Part shown: positions 1-7,685 of the stretch, in pieces
Layout of the letters: every line of letters starts with the position of its first letter
Position numbering within the stretch: position 1 is the first letter of the stretch
Assembly: GCA_964490765.1 (NCBI GenBank)
Contig: CAZBDV010000027.1
Location: 1 to 30,292, forward strand
Reading direction: 5' to 3'
From: CAZBDV01 sp964490765
Lineage (GTDB): Bacteria; Cloacimonadota; Cloacimonadia; Cloacimonadales; JAJBBL01
DNA: 30,292 nt
Program-made: the position numbers and the translations under genes
Notes under the pieces: model-generated
Database searches by the model: none
Told to the model about the DNA's origin: nothing
What the model saw: only the letters and a program-made list of their open reading frames with translations

Positions 1-68
1 CACAAAAGGATGCAGCTTGACAAACAGCTCTGGGACAGCTCGAGAAGAACTATGGGAGCGGCACGATC

Positions 69-1019
69 ATGCGGCTCGGTGACAGACCCCGGCAGAAGGC
101 GGAAGTTATCTCGACTGGTGCCTTCAATCTCGATGCAGCCCTTGGGATTGGTGGTATTCCTAAAGGGCGAATCACCGAGATTTACGGGGCTGAGGCTTCA
201 GGTAAGACAACTATTGCCCTGCATATAGCTGCCGAGACTCAGAAGCAGAACGGAATCATTGCCTTTATCGATGCCGAACATGCTCTCGACCCTGTATATG
301 CCAGAAAAATCGGTGTTAACACTGACGAGATGCTGATCTCTCAGCCGGACGGTGGAGAACAGGCACTGGAGATCGTTGAGACACTCGTCCGAAGCAATGC
401 TGTTGACCTGATCATTCTGGACTCGGTAGCAGCTCTCGTAACCCGGCAGGAGATCGAGGGTGAGATGGGTGACAGTCATGTCGGTTTACAGGCCAGGTTG
501 ATGTCACAGGCTTTGCGTAAACTTACCGCAATCGTCAGTAAATCCAATACGGCCGTGATCTTTATCAATCAGACCAGAATGAAGATCGGGGTTCCGGCCT
601 ATATGAATCCGGAGACGACTACCGGTGGAGTGGCACTGAAATTTTACTCATCTGTAAGGCTGGAGGTAAGGAATGCCGGTGCTATAAAAGATGCATCCGG
701 CGGAACTGTAAATATAATAGGGAATAATATCCGGGTAAAAGTGGTGAAGAACAAATTTGCCCCACCATTCAAGACTGTCGAATTCCCACTCATTTATGGT
801 AAAGGTATCTCACATGAAGATATTATCATCAACACAGCAATTGATAATGACATCATCCGCAAGAGTGGCTCCTGGTTCTCATACGGAGAGCAGAAGATCG
901 GGCAGGGTGCCGATAAGGTGAAGACCTTCCTCGCCGAAAATCCGGAAATAAGAGTGGAGATCGAAACACAACTGCGTGAGATCTACTTCCCCTCAGAGCA
1001 GGAAAAATCTGAAAAGTGA
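69..1019 (+). CDS. recA: Recombinase RecA (5' end disrupted or outside window)
   Basis: RecA forms ATP-dependent filaments on single-stranded DNA for homologous recombination and SOS induction. Numbering from the ATG at 69, the Walker A motif GAEASGKT is at residues 40-47, the FIDAEHALDP segment with the catalytic Glu at 67-76, Walker B LIILDS at 114-119, loop L1 around EGEMGDSH at 130, and loop L2 ending in NPETTTGG at 180-187. The C-terminus is short and charged. The same frame continues upstream with recognisable RecA sequence (ALGQLEKNYGSGTIM just before the ATG), but a TGA at 18-20 interrupts it where the family normally has a hydrophobic residue. The ATG at 69 has a GGGAG at 54-58 and is the only ATG available downstream of that stop. 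Starting there loses the N-terminal helix used in filament assembly. The family and core are certain; the start is not. Confidence 0.95.
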   Translation: MRLGDRPRQKAEVISTGAFNLDAALGIGGIPKGRITEIYGAEASGKTTIALHIAAETQKQNGIIAFIDAEHALDPVYARKIGVNTDEMLISQPDGGEQALEIVETLVRSNAVDLIILDSVAALVTRQEIEGEMGDSHVGLQARLMSQALRKLTAIVSKSNTAVIFINQTRMKIGVPAYMNPETTTGGVALKFYSSVRLEVRNAGAIKDASGGTVNIIGNNIRVKVVKNKFAPPFKTVEFPLIYGKGISHEDIIINTAIDNDIIRKSGSWFSYGEQKIGQGADKVKTFLAENPEIRVEIETQLREIYFPSEQEKSEK

Positions 1020-1066
1020 CTCCCCCCTTTACGGGGAAGCAGTCACTCTGACCGGTCCTGACAGAG
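1015..1066 (+). other. Two stem-loops in the recA-recX spacer
   Basis: The first stem pairs AGTGACT (1015-1021, overlapping the recA stop) with AGTCACT (1041-1047), extended inward by CCCC/GGGG with a bulge on the right side. The second pairs CTCTG (1046-1050) with CAGAG (1062-1066). The two share bases at 1046-1047, so they may be alternatives. No U-run follows, so this is not a standard terminator. In some bacteria a hairpin between recA and recX limits read-through and keeps RecX low. A similar role here is inference. Confidence 0.4.
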
Positions 1067-1091
1067 AGAACAGAGCTTTATCCAGGATATA

Positions 1092-1778
1092 ATGATGCCT
1101 CTATTTCTGGCGATCAGTAAAAACAGGCAGAACTATCTAAAGATAGTATACTCCCTGGCAGAGGATTTTTCTCCTGACCTCGAAGAAGACCCCGAACTAC
1201 TTAAAGAGAACGCTACCCTGATTGGCCCCATACCGGCAAAGAAACTCAGAGCATATAGTTCAGAAAGTGTGTTCTGCCTCGATGAAGAGCGTAGTAAAAC
1301 GTTGCAGGACACGGTCATACATTACGCCTGGGAGCGGTTGCTCCGCTATCTGAGCTTGAGAGAGAGATCGATCGGTGAATGTCGGAGCTATTTACAGAGA
1401 TTACAACTCTCTGAAGAATCGATTAACGACCTTATCAATAAGGCCATAAAGAAAAGATACATCGATGAGGAGCGATTTGCCGAACTGCTCACCCGTTCCT
1501 ATGTCAACAGGCGAAAAAGCAGAACAGAATTGAGAAATGCCCTGATAGCTAAAAGAATACCTGCAGATATCATAGAAAAAATCATCGATTTGTACTATAC
1601 CAGAGAAGACAGGGATGAGATACTCCGCTATCATATTGCTAAAGGAATCAGAAAATATCCCGTAAAGAAATCCCGTAAAGATTATGAGAAATGCATTTCC
1701 TATCTGATGAGAAAGGGGTTCAATTACGCTGATTTTCGAGATGAACTCCTGCTGTATTATGTAGATACAGGCGAATAG
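1092..1778 (+). CDS. recX: Regulatory protein RecX
   Basis: RecX binds RecA filaments and limits their extension or activity. The 228-residue product has the typical all-helical RecX organisation: after a divergent N-terminal 75 residues come AWERLLRYLSLRERSIGECRSYL, then the segment around IKKRYIDEERFAELLTRSYVNRR and a final repeat ending KGFNYADFRDEL. These are the three-helix repeats of the family. It lies 72 bases downstream of recA on the same strand, the usual position, so the two are probably co-transcribed. Two ATG codons are adjacent (1092 and 1095) and the ribosome site before them is weak (CAGGA), which fits low expression. The N-terminal part is less conserved and is described from sequence only. 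Confidence 0.85.
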   Translation: MMPLFLAISKNRQNYLKIVYSLAEDFSPDLEEDPELLKENATLIGPIPAKKLRAYSSESVFCLDEERSKTLQDTVIHYAWERLLRYLSLRERSIGECRSYLQRLQLSEESINDLINKAIKKRYIDEERFAELLTRSYVNRRKSRTELRNALIAKRIPADIIEKIIDLYYTREDRDEILRYHIAKGIRKYPVKKSRKDYEKCISYLMRKGFNYADFRDELLLYYVDTGE

Positions 1779-1800
1779 AAGGGGTAAAGATAGAGTTTGG

Positions 1801-1830
1801 TTGACAGCTGGTGAATCTCACTGTTATCTG
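1801..1830 (+). promoter_or_regulatory. Possible promoter before the Nif3-like gene
   Basis: A perfect TTGACA lies at 1801-1806, with a poor -10 candidate (TTATCT or TATCTG) 17-18 bases later. It sits between recX and the Nif3-like gene. The -35 is convincing but the -10 is weak, so this is tentative. Confidence 0.3.
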
Positions 1831-1869
1831 ATCTAAAGAAGATAATAATTATATCTGAAGGGGAACAGA

Positions 1870-2949
1870 ATGAAGATAAGAAAAATAATGGAACTACTGG
1901 AGAGTTTTGCTCCTGCCCGCCTGGCCTATGATTGGGACAATGTAGGATTGCTTCTGGGCGAATTGGAGAGTGAAGTCTCGAACATTCTGCTGGCACTGGA
2001 GGTGACCCCTTCAATCGCTGATTATGCAATAAAGGAAAAATTTGATCTGATCATTACCCACCATCCACTCTTCTTAAAACCCCTGCACAGGATCAATGAC
2101 CCCCTGATATTCAAACTGATCAGGAATGGTGTCTCTCTATATTCGATGCATTCGAACCTCGATATCATCCGGGAAGGAGTTAATAAAGCTTTAGCCGATA
2201 AGATCGGTCTGCAGAACCTGGAATTCATCAATCGAGACACCAGAACATTTCATATTGCCCTCTACGTTCCTCCAGTAGAGGCTCAAAGAGTAGCCGAAGC
2301 AGTTCATCAGGCCGGTGCAGGCGTAATCGGAAACTACAGTCACTGCCTGAACAGCTATACAGTAGATGGTCAGTTTAAACCACTCAGTGGAAGTAACCCC
2401 ACAATTGGTGAGACCGGAGAGATGGAAAAGATGGAGGAGATGAAACTCGAATTCTTTGTAGACGAACCTCTTCTCCAGAAAGTTATCCAGGCAATAGAGA
2501 ATTCACACCCTTATGAAACACCTGCCTATGCAATCTCCACATTAGAGCAAAAGAGTCTCAACTATGGACTTGGCATTATTGGAGTGCTTAAAAAGCCCAC
2601 AACACTGAGAATACTCGCCACCGAGACCAAAAAGGCCTTAAAAGCGAATTTTGTAAAGCTCTGGCCGGCTAACGAATCACCCGATAAAAAAGTAAGAAAA
2701 GTCGCTGTTTGCGGAGGAAGCGGTAGCAGTTTGATCGATAGCGTTACAGGCAGGGCAGACGTCTTCATTTCCGCTGACTTTACCTACCATAAGATCCTCG
2801 AAAGTCGAATACCACTAATCGATGCCGGTCATTATTTTACCGAATACCCGGTCCTCCAGGTGCTTAAAGATCTCCTTTTACCGCTGAAGATCAGAACCGA
2901 AATAATGGAAATAGGAAAGGGAGATGCAGGGAAACTACTCTGTTTCTGA
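1870..2949 (+). CDS. Nif3-like dinuclear metal centre protein
   Basis: This is a member of the Nif3/YqfO (DUF34) family, which forms hexameric toroids with a dinuclear metal site. Some members are linked to GTP cyclohydrolase I type 2 annotations, but the biological role is unsettled. Metal-ligand motifs are visible: THHPLFLK near residue 60, MHSNLD near 93, and DAGHYFTEYP near the C-terminus, with the final His and Glu as ligands. At 359 residues it is the long form, carrying the NIF3-insert domain around residues 125-230 (including the HPYETPAYA segment typical of that insert) between the two halves. The start is supported by AAGGGG eight bases upstream. It may have its own weak promoter and is followed by a convergent gap before clpB. 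Confidence 0.88.
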   Translation: MKIRKIMELLESFAPARLAYDWDNVGLLLGELESEVSNILLALEVTPSIADYAIKEKFDLIITHHPLFLKPLHRINDPLIFKLIRNGVSLYSMHSNLDIIREGVNKALADKIGLQNLEFINRDTRTFHIALYVPPVEAQRVAEAVHQAGAGVIGNYSHCLNSYTVDGQFKPLSGSNPTIGETGEMEKMEEMKLEFFVDEPLLQKVIQAIENSHPYETPAYAISTLEQKSLNYGLGIIGVLKKPTTLRILATETKKALKANFVKLWPANESPDKKVRKVAVCGGSGSSLIDSVTGRADVFISADFTYHKILESRIPLIDAGHYFTEYPVLQVLKDLLLPLKIRTEIMEIGKGDAGKLLCF

Positions 2950-2982
2950 TTTAAGTAGTTAAGTATTTCCAGAAGAATATTA

Positions 2983-3014
2983 TTGACAAATTTTGCTGTT
3001 AGGTTAACTATAAG
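2983..3014 (+). promoter_or_regulatory. Candidate promoter for the 3040-3125 element
   Basis: A consensus TTGACA is at 2983-2988 and TATAAG at 3009-3014. The spacer is 20 bases, longer than ideal; TAACTA at a 16-base spacing is an alternative -10. There is no protein gene downstream on this strand, because clpB is convergent, so if active it would drive the structured element that follows. Confidence 0.4.
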
Positions 3015-3039
3015 TGTAAGTTATTGATAGTGTAAGAAG

Positions 3040-3125
3040 AAAAGACCGGAGGAAGTGGATAAACGAGGGGGTTTCGTTTCAAAGTACTAGCGAATTGTAG
3101 CAGAGCGTAAATCCTCCGGTCTTTT
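3040..3125 (+). ncRNA. Structured element with 14-bp closing stem, possible small RNA
   Basis: The arms AAAAGACCGGAGGA (3040-3053) and TCCTCCGGTCTTTT (3112-3125) are perfectly complementary over 14 bp. They enclose 58 bases that contain a second perfect hairpin, AAACGA (3061-3066) with TCGTTT (3074-3079) around a GGGGGTT loop. The left arm carries a GGAGG and the right arm a CCTCC, which would be complementary to Shine-Dalgarno sites if released. The TTTT at the 3' edge and a T-rich run on the other strand could also allow bidirectional termination for the convergent nif3-like and clpB genes, but the insert is too large for an ordinary terminator. I do not recognise a known RNA family. A terminal-inverted-repeat mini-element is the other possibility. 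Confidence 0.4.
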
Positions 3126-3199
3126 ATATCCTGTTCCTGATTATTTATCTGTTCCGATATAATCTCATCTCTCTTCTATCAGGCAGTCAATCCTCTATC

Positions 3200-5782
3200 T
3201 TATTCAACCAGGTGGAAAAGGAACTCTCTCCCGTCAAAATCGGCCTCTACTTCAGAATTCTCACTTATCCTGTTCTCGAGGATTTCCAGTGCAAGTCTGT
3301 TTTCCAGGTCACGCTGGATAACGCGTTTTAACGGCCGTGCACCAAACTGTGGATCGAAACCATCTTCCGCCAGCCTGTCGAGACATCTGTCAGTCAGCCT
3401 TAACCTGATCTTCTTATCGAGTAATCTGTTCTGCAGGTAGGAGACCTGAATACGGACAATGTCTCTAATCTGCTCCTTAGACAACCTGTGGAAGACAATT
3501 ATATCGTCCAGGCGGTTAAGGAATTCCGGTTTAAAATACTGCTGCAATACTTCAAACAGTTTTCTTCGTAATTCCTCTTCCTCTTCACCACTATGTTCAA
3601 AGATCATCTGAGAACCGATATTGGAGGTTAGTATAATTACCGTATTCTTGAAATCGACCGTTCTACCCTTACCGTCTGTCATCCTCCCATCATCGAGAAT
3701 CTGTAAAAGGACACTGAACACGTCGCTATGTGCTTTCTCGATCTCATCGAAAAGGATAACACTGTAAGGGCGTCTTCTGACCGCTTCTGTCAGATAGCCA
3801 CCCTCTTCGTAACCGACATATCCCGGAGGTGCACCTATTAATCTCGCCACTGAATGCCGTTCCATAAATTCTGACATATCGATACGAATCAGCGCTTTCT
3901 CTGTGTCGAAGAGAAAAGCTGCCAGCGATTTAGCCAGCTCGGTCTTTCCTACACCGGTCGGACCCAGAAAGAGAAATGACCCGATAGGTTTTTCTGTGTC
4001 TGCCAGGCCACTACGTGATCTGCGAATAGCATTGGATACCGCCTCTATTGCTTCTTTCTGGCCCACTACCCGCCTGGAGAGAACCTCTTCCATTTTGATA
4101 AGTTTCTGCATCTCACTCTGCATGAGTTTGGAAACCGGAATATGGGTCCATTTGGCAACGATCTCGGCTATCATCTCTTCATCTACCTGCTCTTTCAGGA
4201 GCTGTTCTTCTCTGGGGATCTCTTTCATCTTCGCTTTCCAGCTGTCGAGCTCCTTCTGCTTCTGCGTTAAACCACCATACTTCAATTCGGCTACTCTGCC
4301 CAGATTACCCTCTCTCTCTGCCTGCTCGGCCTCTGCCTTCAGAGTGTCTATCTCTCCGGAGATTGCACTGATCTGCTTCAATATCTCCTTCTCTCTGTTC
4401 CAGAGTAGAGTTAGACGCTTCTCCTCTTCGGCAAGCTCAGCCATCTCTCGCTTCAGCCGCTCAAGTCGCTCCTTCGACAGAGAGTCCTTCTCCTTCTGGA
4501 TTGAGAGCTTCTCGATCTCTAATTGTCGTATCTTACGCTTGATTTCATCTATCTCTACCGGCATCGAATCTATCTCCATCTTGAGATTGGCACACGATTC
4601 GTCAATCAGGTCTATTGCCTTGTCCGGCAGAAACCTGTCTGCTATATAACGGTTGGAGAGTACAGCTGAGGCTACAAGTGCTCCATCCGTTATCTGAACT
4701 CCGTGATGAACTTCATACTTCTCCTTTATACCCCTCAAAATGGAGATCGTCTCCTCGACCGAAGGTTCGGATATCTGGATCGGTTGAAATCTTCGCTCCA
4801 GAGCTGCATCCTTCTCGATATATTTGCGATACTCGTTCATGGTCGTGGCACCGATACAATGAAGAGTCCCACGTGCAAGCGCTGGTTTCAGCATATTGGA
4901 GGCATCAACTGAACCCTCTGCAGCACCTGCTCCCACTACCGTATGGATCTCATCAATAAAGAGTATTATCTTGCCACCAGCAGCTTCGACCTCTTTCAAA
5001 ACAGCTTTCAACCGCTCTTCAAACTCCCCACGGAACTTGGCACCCGCGACGAGTGCTGCCATATCGAGCTCTATCAATTCCTTCCCCTTCAAATTGTCGG
5101 GGACATCCTGATCGACTATCCGCCTGGCCAATCCCTCGGCTATGGCTGTCTTCCCCACTCCGGGATCGCCTATCAAAAGAGGATTATTCTTGCGCCGACG
5201 CGACAGGATCTGTATCGTTCTCCTGATCTCCTCGTCTCTCCCTATTACCGGATCCAATTTGCCCTGAACTGCTAAACTGGTTAGATTGCGGGCATACTTC
5301 TGCAATGCCTGATACTTCCCTTCCGGATTCTGGTCAGTAACTCGCTGCGTCCCCCTCACCTCTTTGAGTGCAAGCAAAACTTTATCCCTGCTGACCTGAA
5401 ACTTGCGTAACAGGGCCGAACTACTCTTACCTTTCGCTATTATGCCCAAAAGAATATGCTCCAGACTGATATAGTCATCCTTGAAACTCTTCTGCTCAGA
5501 TTCGGCCTGCTTTAAAACGTCGTTTAACTCACCAGATAGATAAACCTGCTGGATTCCATCTATCCTCGGTAATAAAGAAATCTCATGGTCTATCTCACTA
5601 CGAAATCTCTCGACATCAACATCTATCTTTTTCAACACAGGAACAATAAAACTATCCTCCTGGTTTAATAAACCGGATAAAAGATGGAGTGATAATATCT
5701 CCTGCTGACCATTCTCCTCAGCTATATTGCGGGAAGCTTCCAACGCTTCCTGTGATTTGATTGTAAATTTGTTGAGATTCAT
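3200..5782 (-). CDS. clpB: ATP-dependent chaperone ClpB
   Basis: ClpB is a hexameric cytoplasmic AAA+ disaggregase that rescues aggregated proteins together with the DnaK system. At 860 residues it is full length. In order: Clp N-terminal repeats (1-145), first ATPase domain with Walker A GDPGVGKT at 205-212 and Walker B FIDEIH at 275-280, a long coiled-coil M domain (about 395-525) that distinguishes ClpB from ClpA/ClpC, second ATPase domain with GPTGVGKT and the GYVGYEEGG pore loop, and the C-terminal small domain (FGARPLKR). The start follows a strong GAGGAGG. It is monocistronic, with its own promoter (5816-5843) and a CIRCE-like palindrome just upstream. The gene downstream is convergent. 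Confidence 0.97.
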   Translation of the reverse strand: MNLNKFTIKSQEALEASRNIAEENGQQEILSLHLLSGLLNQEDSFIVPVLKKIDVDVERFRSEIDHEISLLPRIDGIQQVYLSGELNDVLKQAESEQKSFKDDYISLEHILLGIIAKGKSSSALLRKFQVSRDKVLLALKEVRGTQRVTDQNPEGKYQALQKYARNLTSLAVQGKLDPVIGRDEEIRRTIQILSRRRKNNPLLIGDPGVGKTAIAEGLARRIVDQDVPDNLKGKELIELDMAALVAGAKFRGEFEERLKAVLKEVEAAGGKIILFIDEIHTVVGAGAAEGSVDASNMLKPALARGTLHCIGATTMNEYRKYIEKDAALERRFQPIQISEPSVEETISILRGIKEKYEVHHGVQITDGALVASAVLSNRYIADRFLPDKAIDLIDESCANLKMEIDSMPVEIDEIKRKIRQLEIEKLSIQKEKDSLSKERLERLKREMAELAEEEKRLTLLWNREKEILKQISAISGEIDTLKAEAEQAEREGNLGRVAELKYGGLTQKQKELDSWKAKMKEIPREEQLLKEQVDEEMIAEIVAKWTHIPVSKLMQSEMQKLIKMEEVLSRRVVGQKEAIEAVSNAIRRSRSGLADTEKPIGSFLFLGPTGVGKTELAKSLAAFLFDTEKALIRIDMSEFMERHSVARLIGAPPGYVGYEEGGYLTEAVRRRPYSVILFDEIEKAHSDVFSVLLQILDDGRMTDGKGRTVDFKNTVIILTSNIGSQMIFEHSGEEEEELRRKLFEVLQQYFKPEFLNRLDDIIVFHRLSKEQIRDIVRIQVSYLQNRLLDKKIRLRLTDRCLDRLAEDGFDPQFGARPLKRVIQRDLENRLALEILENRISENSEVEADFDGREFLFHLVE

Positions 5783-5815
5783 TCTTTCTCCTCCTCTTAA
5801 TACATATCCAATAGT

Positions 5816-5843
5816 AATATAGTGAGAAAAGGCTCATTGTCAA
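5816..5843 (-). promoter_or_regulatory. clpB promoter (sigma70-type)
   Basis: Read on the minus strand, TTGACA (5843-5838) is followed after 16 bases by TATATT (5821-5816), five of six matches to TATAAT. It lies about 34 bases upstream of the clpB ATG. This is the best promoter match in the window and shows that the organism uses standard vegetative promoter elements. Confidence 0.65.
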
Positions 5844-5844
5844 T

Positions 5845-5881
5845 AAAAAAATTAGCAGTCGCTTTAATCGACTGCTAATTT
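5845..5881 (-). terminator. Terminator of the histidine kinase gene
   Basis: A perfect 13-bp stem (5849-5861 with 5869-5881, 7-base loop) is followed on the minus strand by a T-run (5850-5845). It lies about 50 bases past the kinase stop codon and immediately before the clpB promoter, so it should insulate clpB from kinase read-through. A second smaller hairpin, CCTCTC/GAGAGG (5887-5905), precedes it. Confidence 0.65.
5852..5878. promoter_or_regulatory. CIRCE-like inverted repeat upstream of clpB
   Basis: TTAGCAGTC, nine bases, then GACTGCTAA. The HrcA operator CIRCE is TTAGCACTC-N9-GAGTGCTAA, so each 9-base arm differs at a single symmetric position and the 9-base spacing is exact. It sits 8 bases upstream of the clpB -35. 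The same bases form the stem of the terminator described above, and pairing extends beyond the CIRCE arms, so the resemblance may be accidental or the site may have both roles. Confidence 0.35.
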
Positions 5882-5932
5882 CATTGCCTCTCTCTGCTGG
5901 AGAGGTAACAGATGTTATTCTTCTACTTCTTG

Positions 5933-7060
5933 TTATTTATCCTTCGGTTTATTTATCGGGATATTGATATCAAATCTCACTCCACCTTCGGGGAGATTTT
6001 GGGCTATCATTTCACCATTATGGTCTTTTACCGTCTTGTGGCAGATGGCAAGGCCCAAACCTGTTCCGGAGTTCTTACCGTAGGTAACGAATGGTTCGAA
6101 GAGCTGGTCCATGATCTGTTCAGGAATTGGTGGTCCATCATTAGCGATCATAATATGTAATTTATCATCAATCATTTCGGTTTTGAGGTCGATCTTGGAA
6201 CCTCTTCTATCCATTGCTTCGACACCATTTTTAAAGATATTGAGGATGGTATGGCGAATTTTCAGGGGGTCGAAAAAGACCTTTTCCTTTACGACGTTTA
6301 CCATATTCATTTTGATTTTGTGCACCTCGCTAAGTGGTGAAAGTTCTTCCCTGAGGTCATCAATAAAGTCCTGCAGATCAACTTCTGAAATCTTGAGGTT
6401 AGATTTCTCTCCTTTGGCAAATTCGAGTATCTCTCTTACCATCTCGTCCAGAATCCTGACCTGTCTGATAATCTTTTGCGTGAAAGGGGTAGCTTTTTCT
6501 ACGAGCTTTTCTATGACTTCAGCGGTCAGAACTATCACGGTAATAGGAGTTTTAATATCGTGAACGATCTTGCTGGCTGCAGCGCCTATAGCAGCTAGTT
6601 TTTTCTCATTGATCAGGGCATCAAGTATTTTGACATACCTTTCGTTAGTTTCTCTCAGTCTTCTGGACATCGTTCTTACTATACTGAAAAGTACTGTCGG
6701 GTAGTCTTTACAGATAGTCAGGAAGTCATCTTTGTTGATTTTAAGGAGAGAAGCATCATCTGTAACTGTAACGGTTCCTGATCTCGGTTCGTCATCAATA
6801 AGGGCTAACTCGCCGAAATATTCATAGGGTTGGAAGAAGATCAACTCACCTGAAGTTCCTTCTTCTAAATTGATTTTTTTAGTAAGTTTCACCCGACCAG
6901 ATTTGAGGATATAGAAACAATCACCCGGTTCATCTTCTTTAAAGAGAACTGTCCCTTTCGGATAACTGATCTCCTGAAACTTGTCAGCTATCTTCTGAAT
7001 AGCTTTCTCATCGAGTGTTGACAGGAAGTCAATTTGACTTATTATCTGAAGATTAGTCAT
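5933..7060 (-). CDS. Soluble histidine kinase with cyclic-nucleotide-binding domain
   Basis: Residues 1-130 form a CRP-like cyclic-nucleotide-binding domain, with the phosphate-binding-type segment FGELALIDDEPRSGTV at 82-97. A helical dimerisation region follows with the H-box KIVHDIKTPI (His167 is the expected phosphorylation site), then a HATPase domain with the N-box NIFKNGVEAM (274-283), G1 ANDGPP (306-311), the F-box region FEPFV (321-325) and G2 GTGLGLAI (332-339). There is no transmembrane segment, so it senses a cytoplasmic signal. Whether it binds cAMP, another nucleotide or a different ligand cannot be told. No response regulator is adjacent. A clear AGGAGAG precedes the ATG, and its promoter faces the divergent sigma-factor operon. 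Confidence 0.88.
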   Translation of the reverse strand: MTNLQIISQIDFLSTLDEKAIQKIADKFQEISYPKGTVLFKEDEPGDCFYILKSGRVKLTKKINLEEGTSGELIFFQPYEYFGELALIDDEPRSGTVTVTDDASLLKINKDDFLTICKDYPTVLFSIVRTMSRRLRETNERYVKILDALINEKKLAAIGAAASKIVHDIKTPITVIVLTAEVIEKLVEKATPFTQKIIRQVRILDEMVREILEFAKGEKSNLKISEVDLQDFIDDLREELSPLSEVHKIKMNMVNVVKEKVFFDPLKIRHTILNIFKNGVEAMDRRGSKIDLKTEMIDDKLHIMIANDGPPIPEQIMDQLFEPFVTYGKNSGTGLGLAICHKTVKDHNGEMIAQNLPEGGVRFDINIPINKPKDK

Positions 7061-7088
7061 GATTTACTCTCCTATTATAATAATAACT

Positions 7089-7116
7089 CTTATAATTAAG
7101 ATGGAGATAATGTCAA
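7089..7116 (-). promoter_or_regulatory. Histidine kinase promoter
   Basis: On the minus strand TTGACA (7116-7111) is followed after 16 bases by TATAAG (7094-7089), about 29 bases before the kinase ATG. The intergenic region is shared with the divergent ECF sigma gene, so binding here could affect both. I could not identify a convincing plus-strand promoter for the sigma gene. Confidence 0.55.
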
Positions 7117-7168
7117 ATAAAACTTGCAGAATATCCCGAATCCTCTTGAATATCTCCTGGGGATAAGT

Positions 7169-7660
7169 ATGGATAAAAAGGAATTTCAAGCGATAATAGA
7201 TGAGTATGGACAACAACTTTACGGTTATCTGGTCAGATTTCTGGCGAATCGTGATGATGCAGAAGATATTCTTCATGATGTATTCATCTCTTTCTATGAG
7301 CGAATCGACAGAGTGGATCCTGACAAATACAGTTCTTATCTTTATCGTTCTGCTCACAATCACGCAATAAATTTCCAGAAGAAAAGAGGTCGTCATGTGG
7401 GATTGTCTGAGAGCCACATTTCAACTCTGGCCTCTGACGATGAATCTACCGGAGAGGAAGAGGAGAAGAATGAGGAGATCCGTAATGCACTGCAAGAGTT
7501 AAAACCCAAAGAAATGATGGTTATCGAGCTGAAATATTTTCAAAACAAGAGCTATGATGAAATTGCAGAGATTATGGGAAACACTTCCAGAGCGGTAGAT
7601 TCACTTCTAGTGAGAGCAAAGAAAAAATTACGAAAAAAAATGCAGGGTTTTGAGAGTTGA
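7169..7660 (+). CDS. ECF-type RNA polymerase sigma factor
   Basis: This 163-residue protein has the two-domain layout of extracytoplasmic-function sigma factors. Region 2 covers about residues 10-70 and includes RDDAEDILHDVFISFY, which contacts core polymerase and the -10 element. An acidic linker (DDESTGEEEEKNEE) follows, then region 4, a helix-turn-helix with SYDEIAEIMGNTSRAVDSLLVRAKKKL. I chose the ATG at 7169 because GGGG lies six bases upstream. An upstream TTG at 7124 in the same frame adds residues that do not look like sigma sequence. It is followed after 25 bases by its likely anti-sigma factor and is divergent from the histidine kinase. Target promoters are unknown; control of the adjacent envelope proteins is the natural inference. 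Confidence 0.9.
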   Translation: MDKKEFQAIIDEYGQQLYGYLVRFLANRDDAEDILHDVFISFYERIDRVDPDKYSSYLYRSAHNHAINFQKKRGRHVGLSESHISTLASDDESTGEEEEKNEEIRNALQELKPKEMMVIELKYFQNKSYDEIAEIMGNTSRAVDSLLVRAKKKLRKKMQGFES

Positions 7661-7685
7661 ATTGTCATACTAAGTGAGGTGTAAA

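Noticed and set aside
10..228. 72-codon frame from ATG 10
   Set aside because: It overlaps the clearly conserved recA frame and its product resembles nothing. It matters only as a possible start if recA has a one-base indel.
3040..3060. Resemblance of the GACCGGAGGAAG stretch to the conserved loop of signal recognition particle RNA
   Set aside because: In 4.5S RNA that motif lies in an internal-loop apical hairpin, whereas here the bases are in a perfect outer stem and the expected partner strand and GGAA tetraloop context are missing.
2998..3125. Integron attC-like site (GTTAGGT near 2998 with inverted arms downstream)
   Set aside because: The core-site order and spacing do not fit attC, and no integrase or cassette array is near.
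3903..4649. 248-codon open frame on the plus strand
   Set aside because: It lies wholly inside clpB on the opposite strand, is Ser-rich from reverse reading of Glu/Lys-rich codons, and has no ribosome site.
7124..7168. TTG start extending the ECF sigma factor
   Set aside because: The added 15 residues lack sigma character and the TTG lacks a ribosome site, while ATG 7169 has one.
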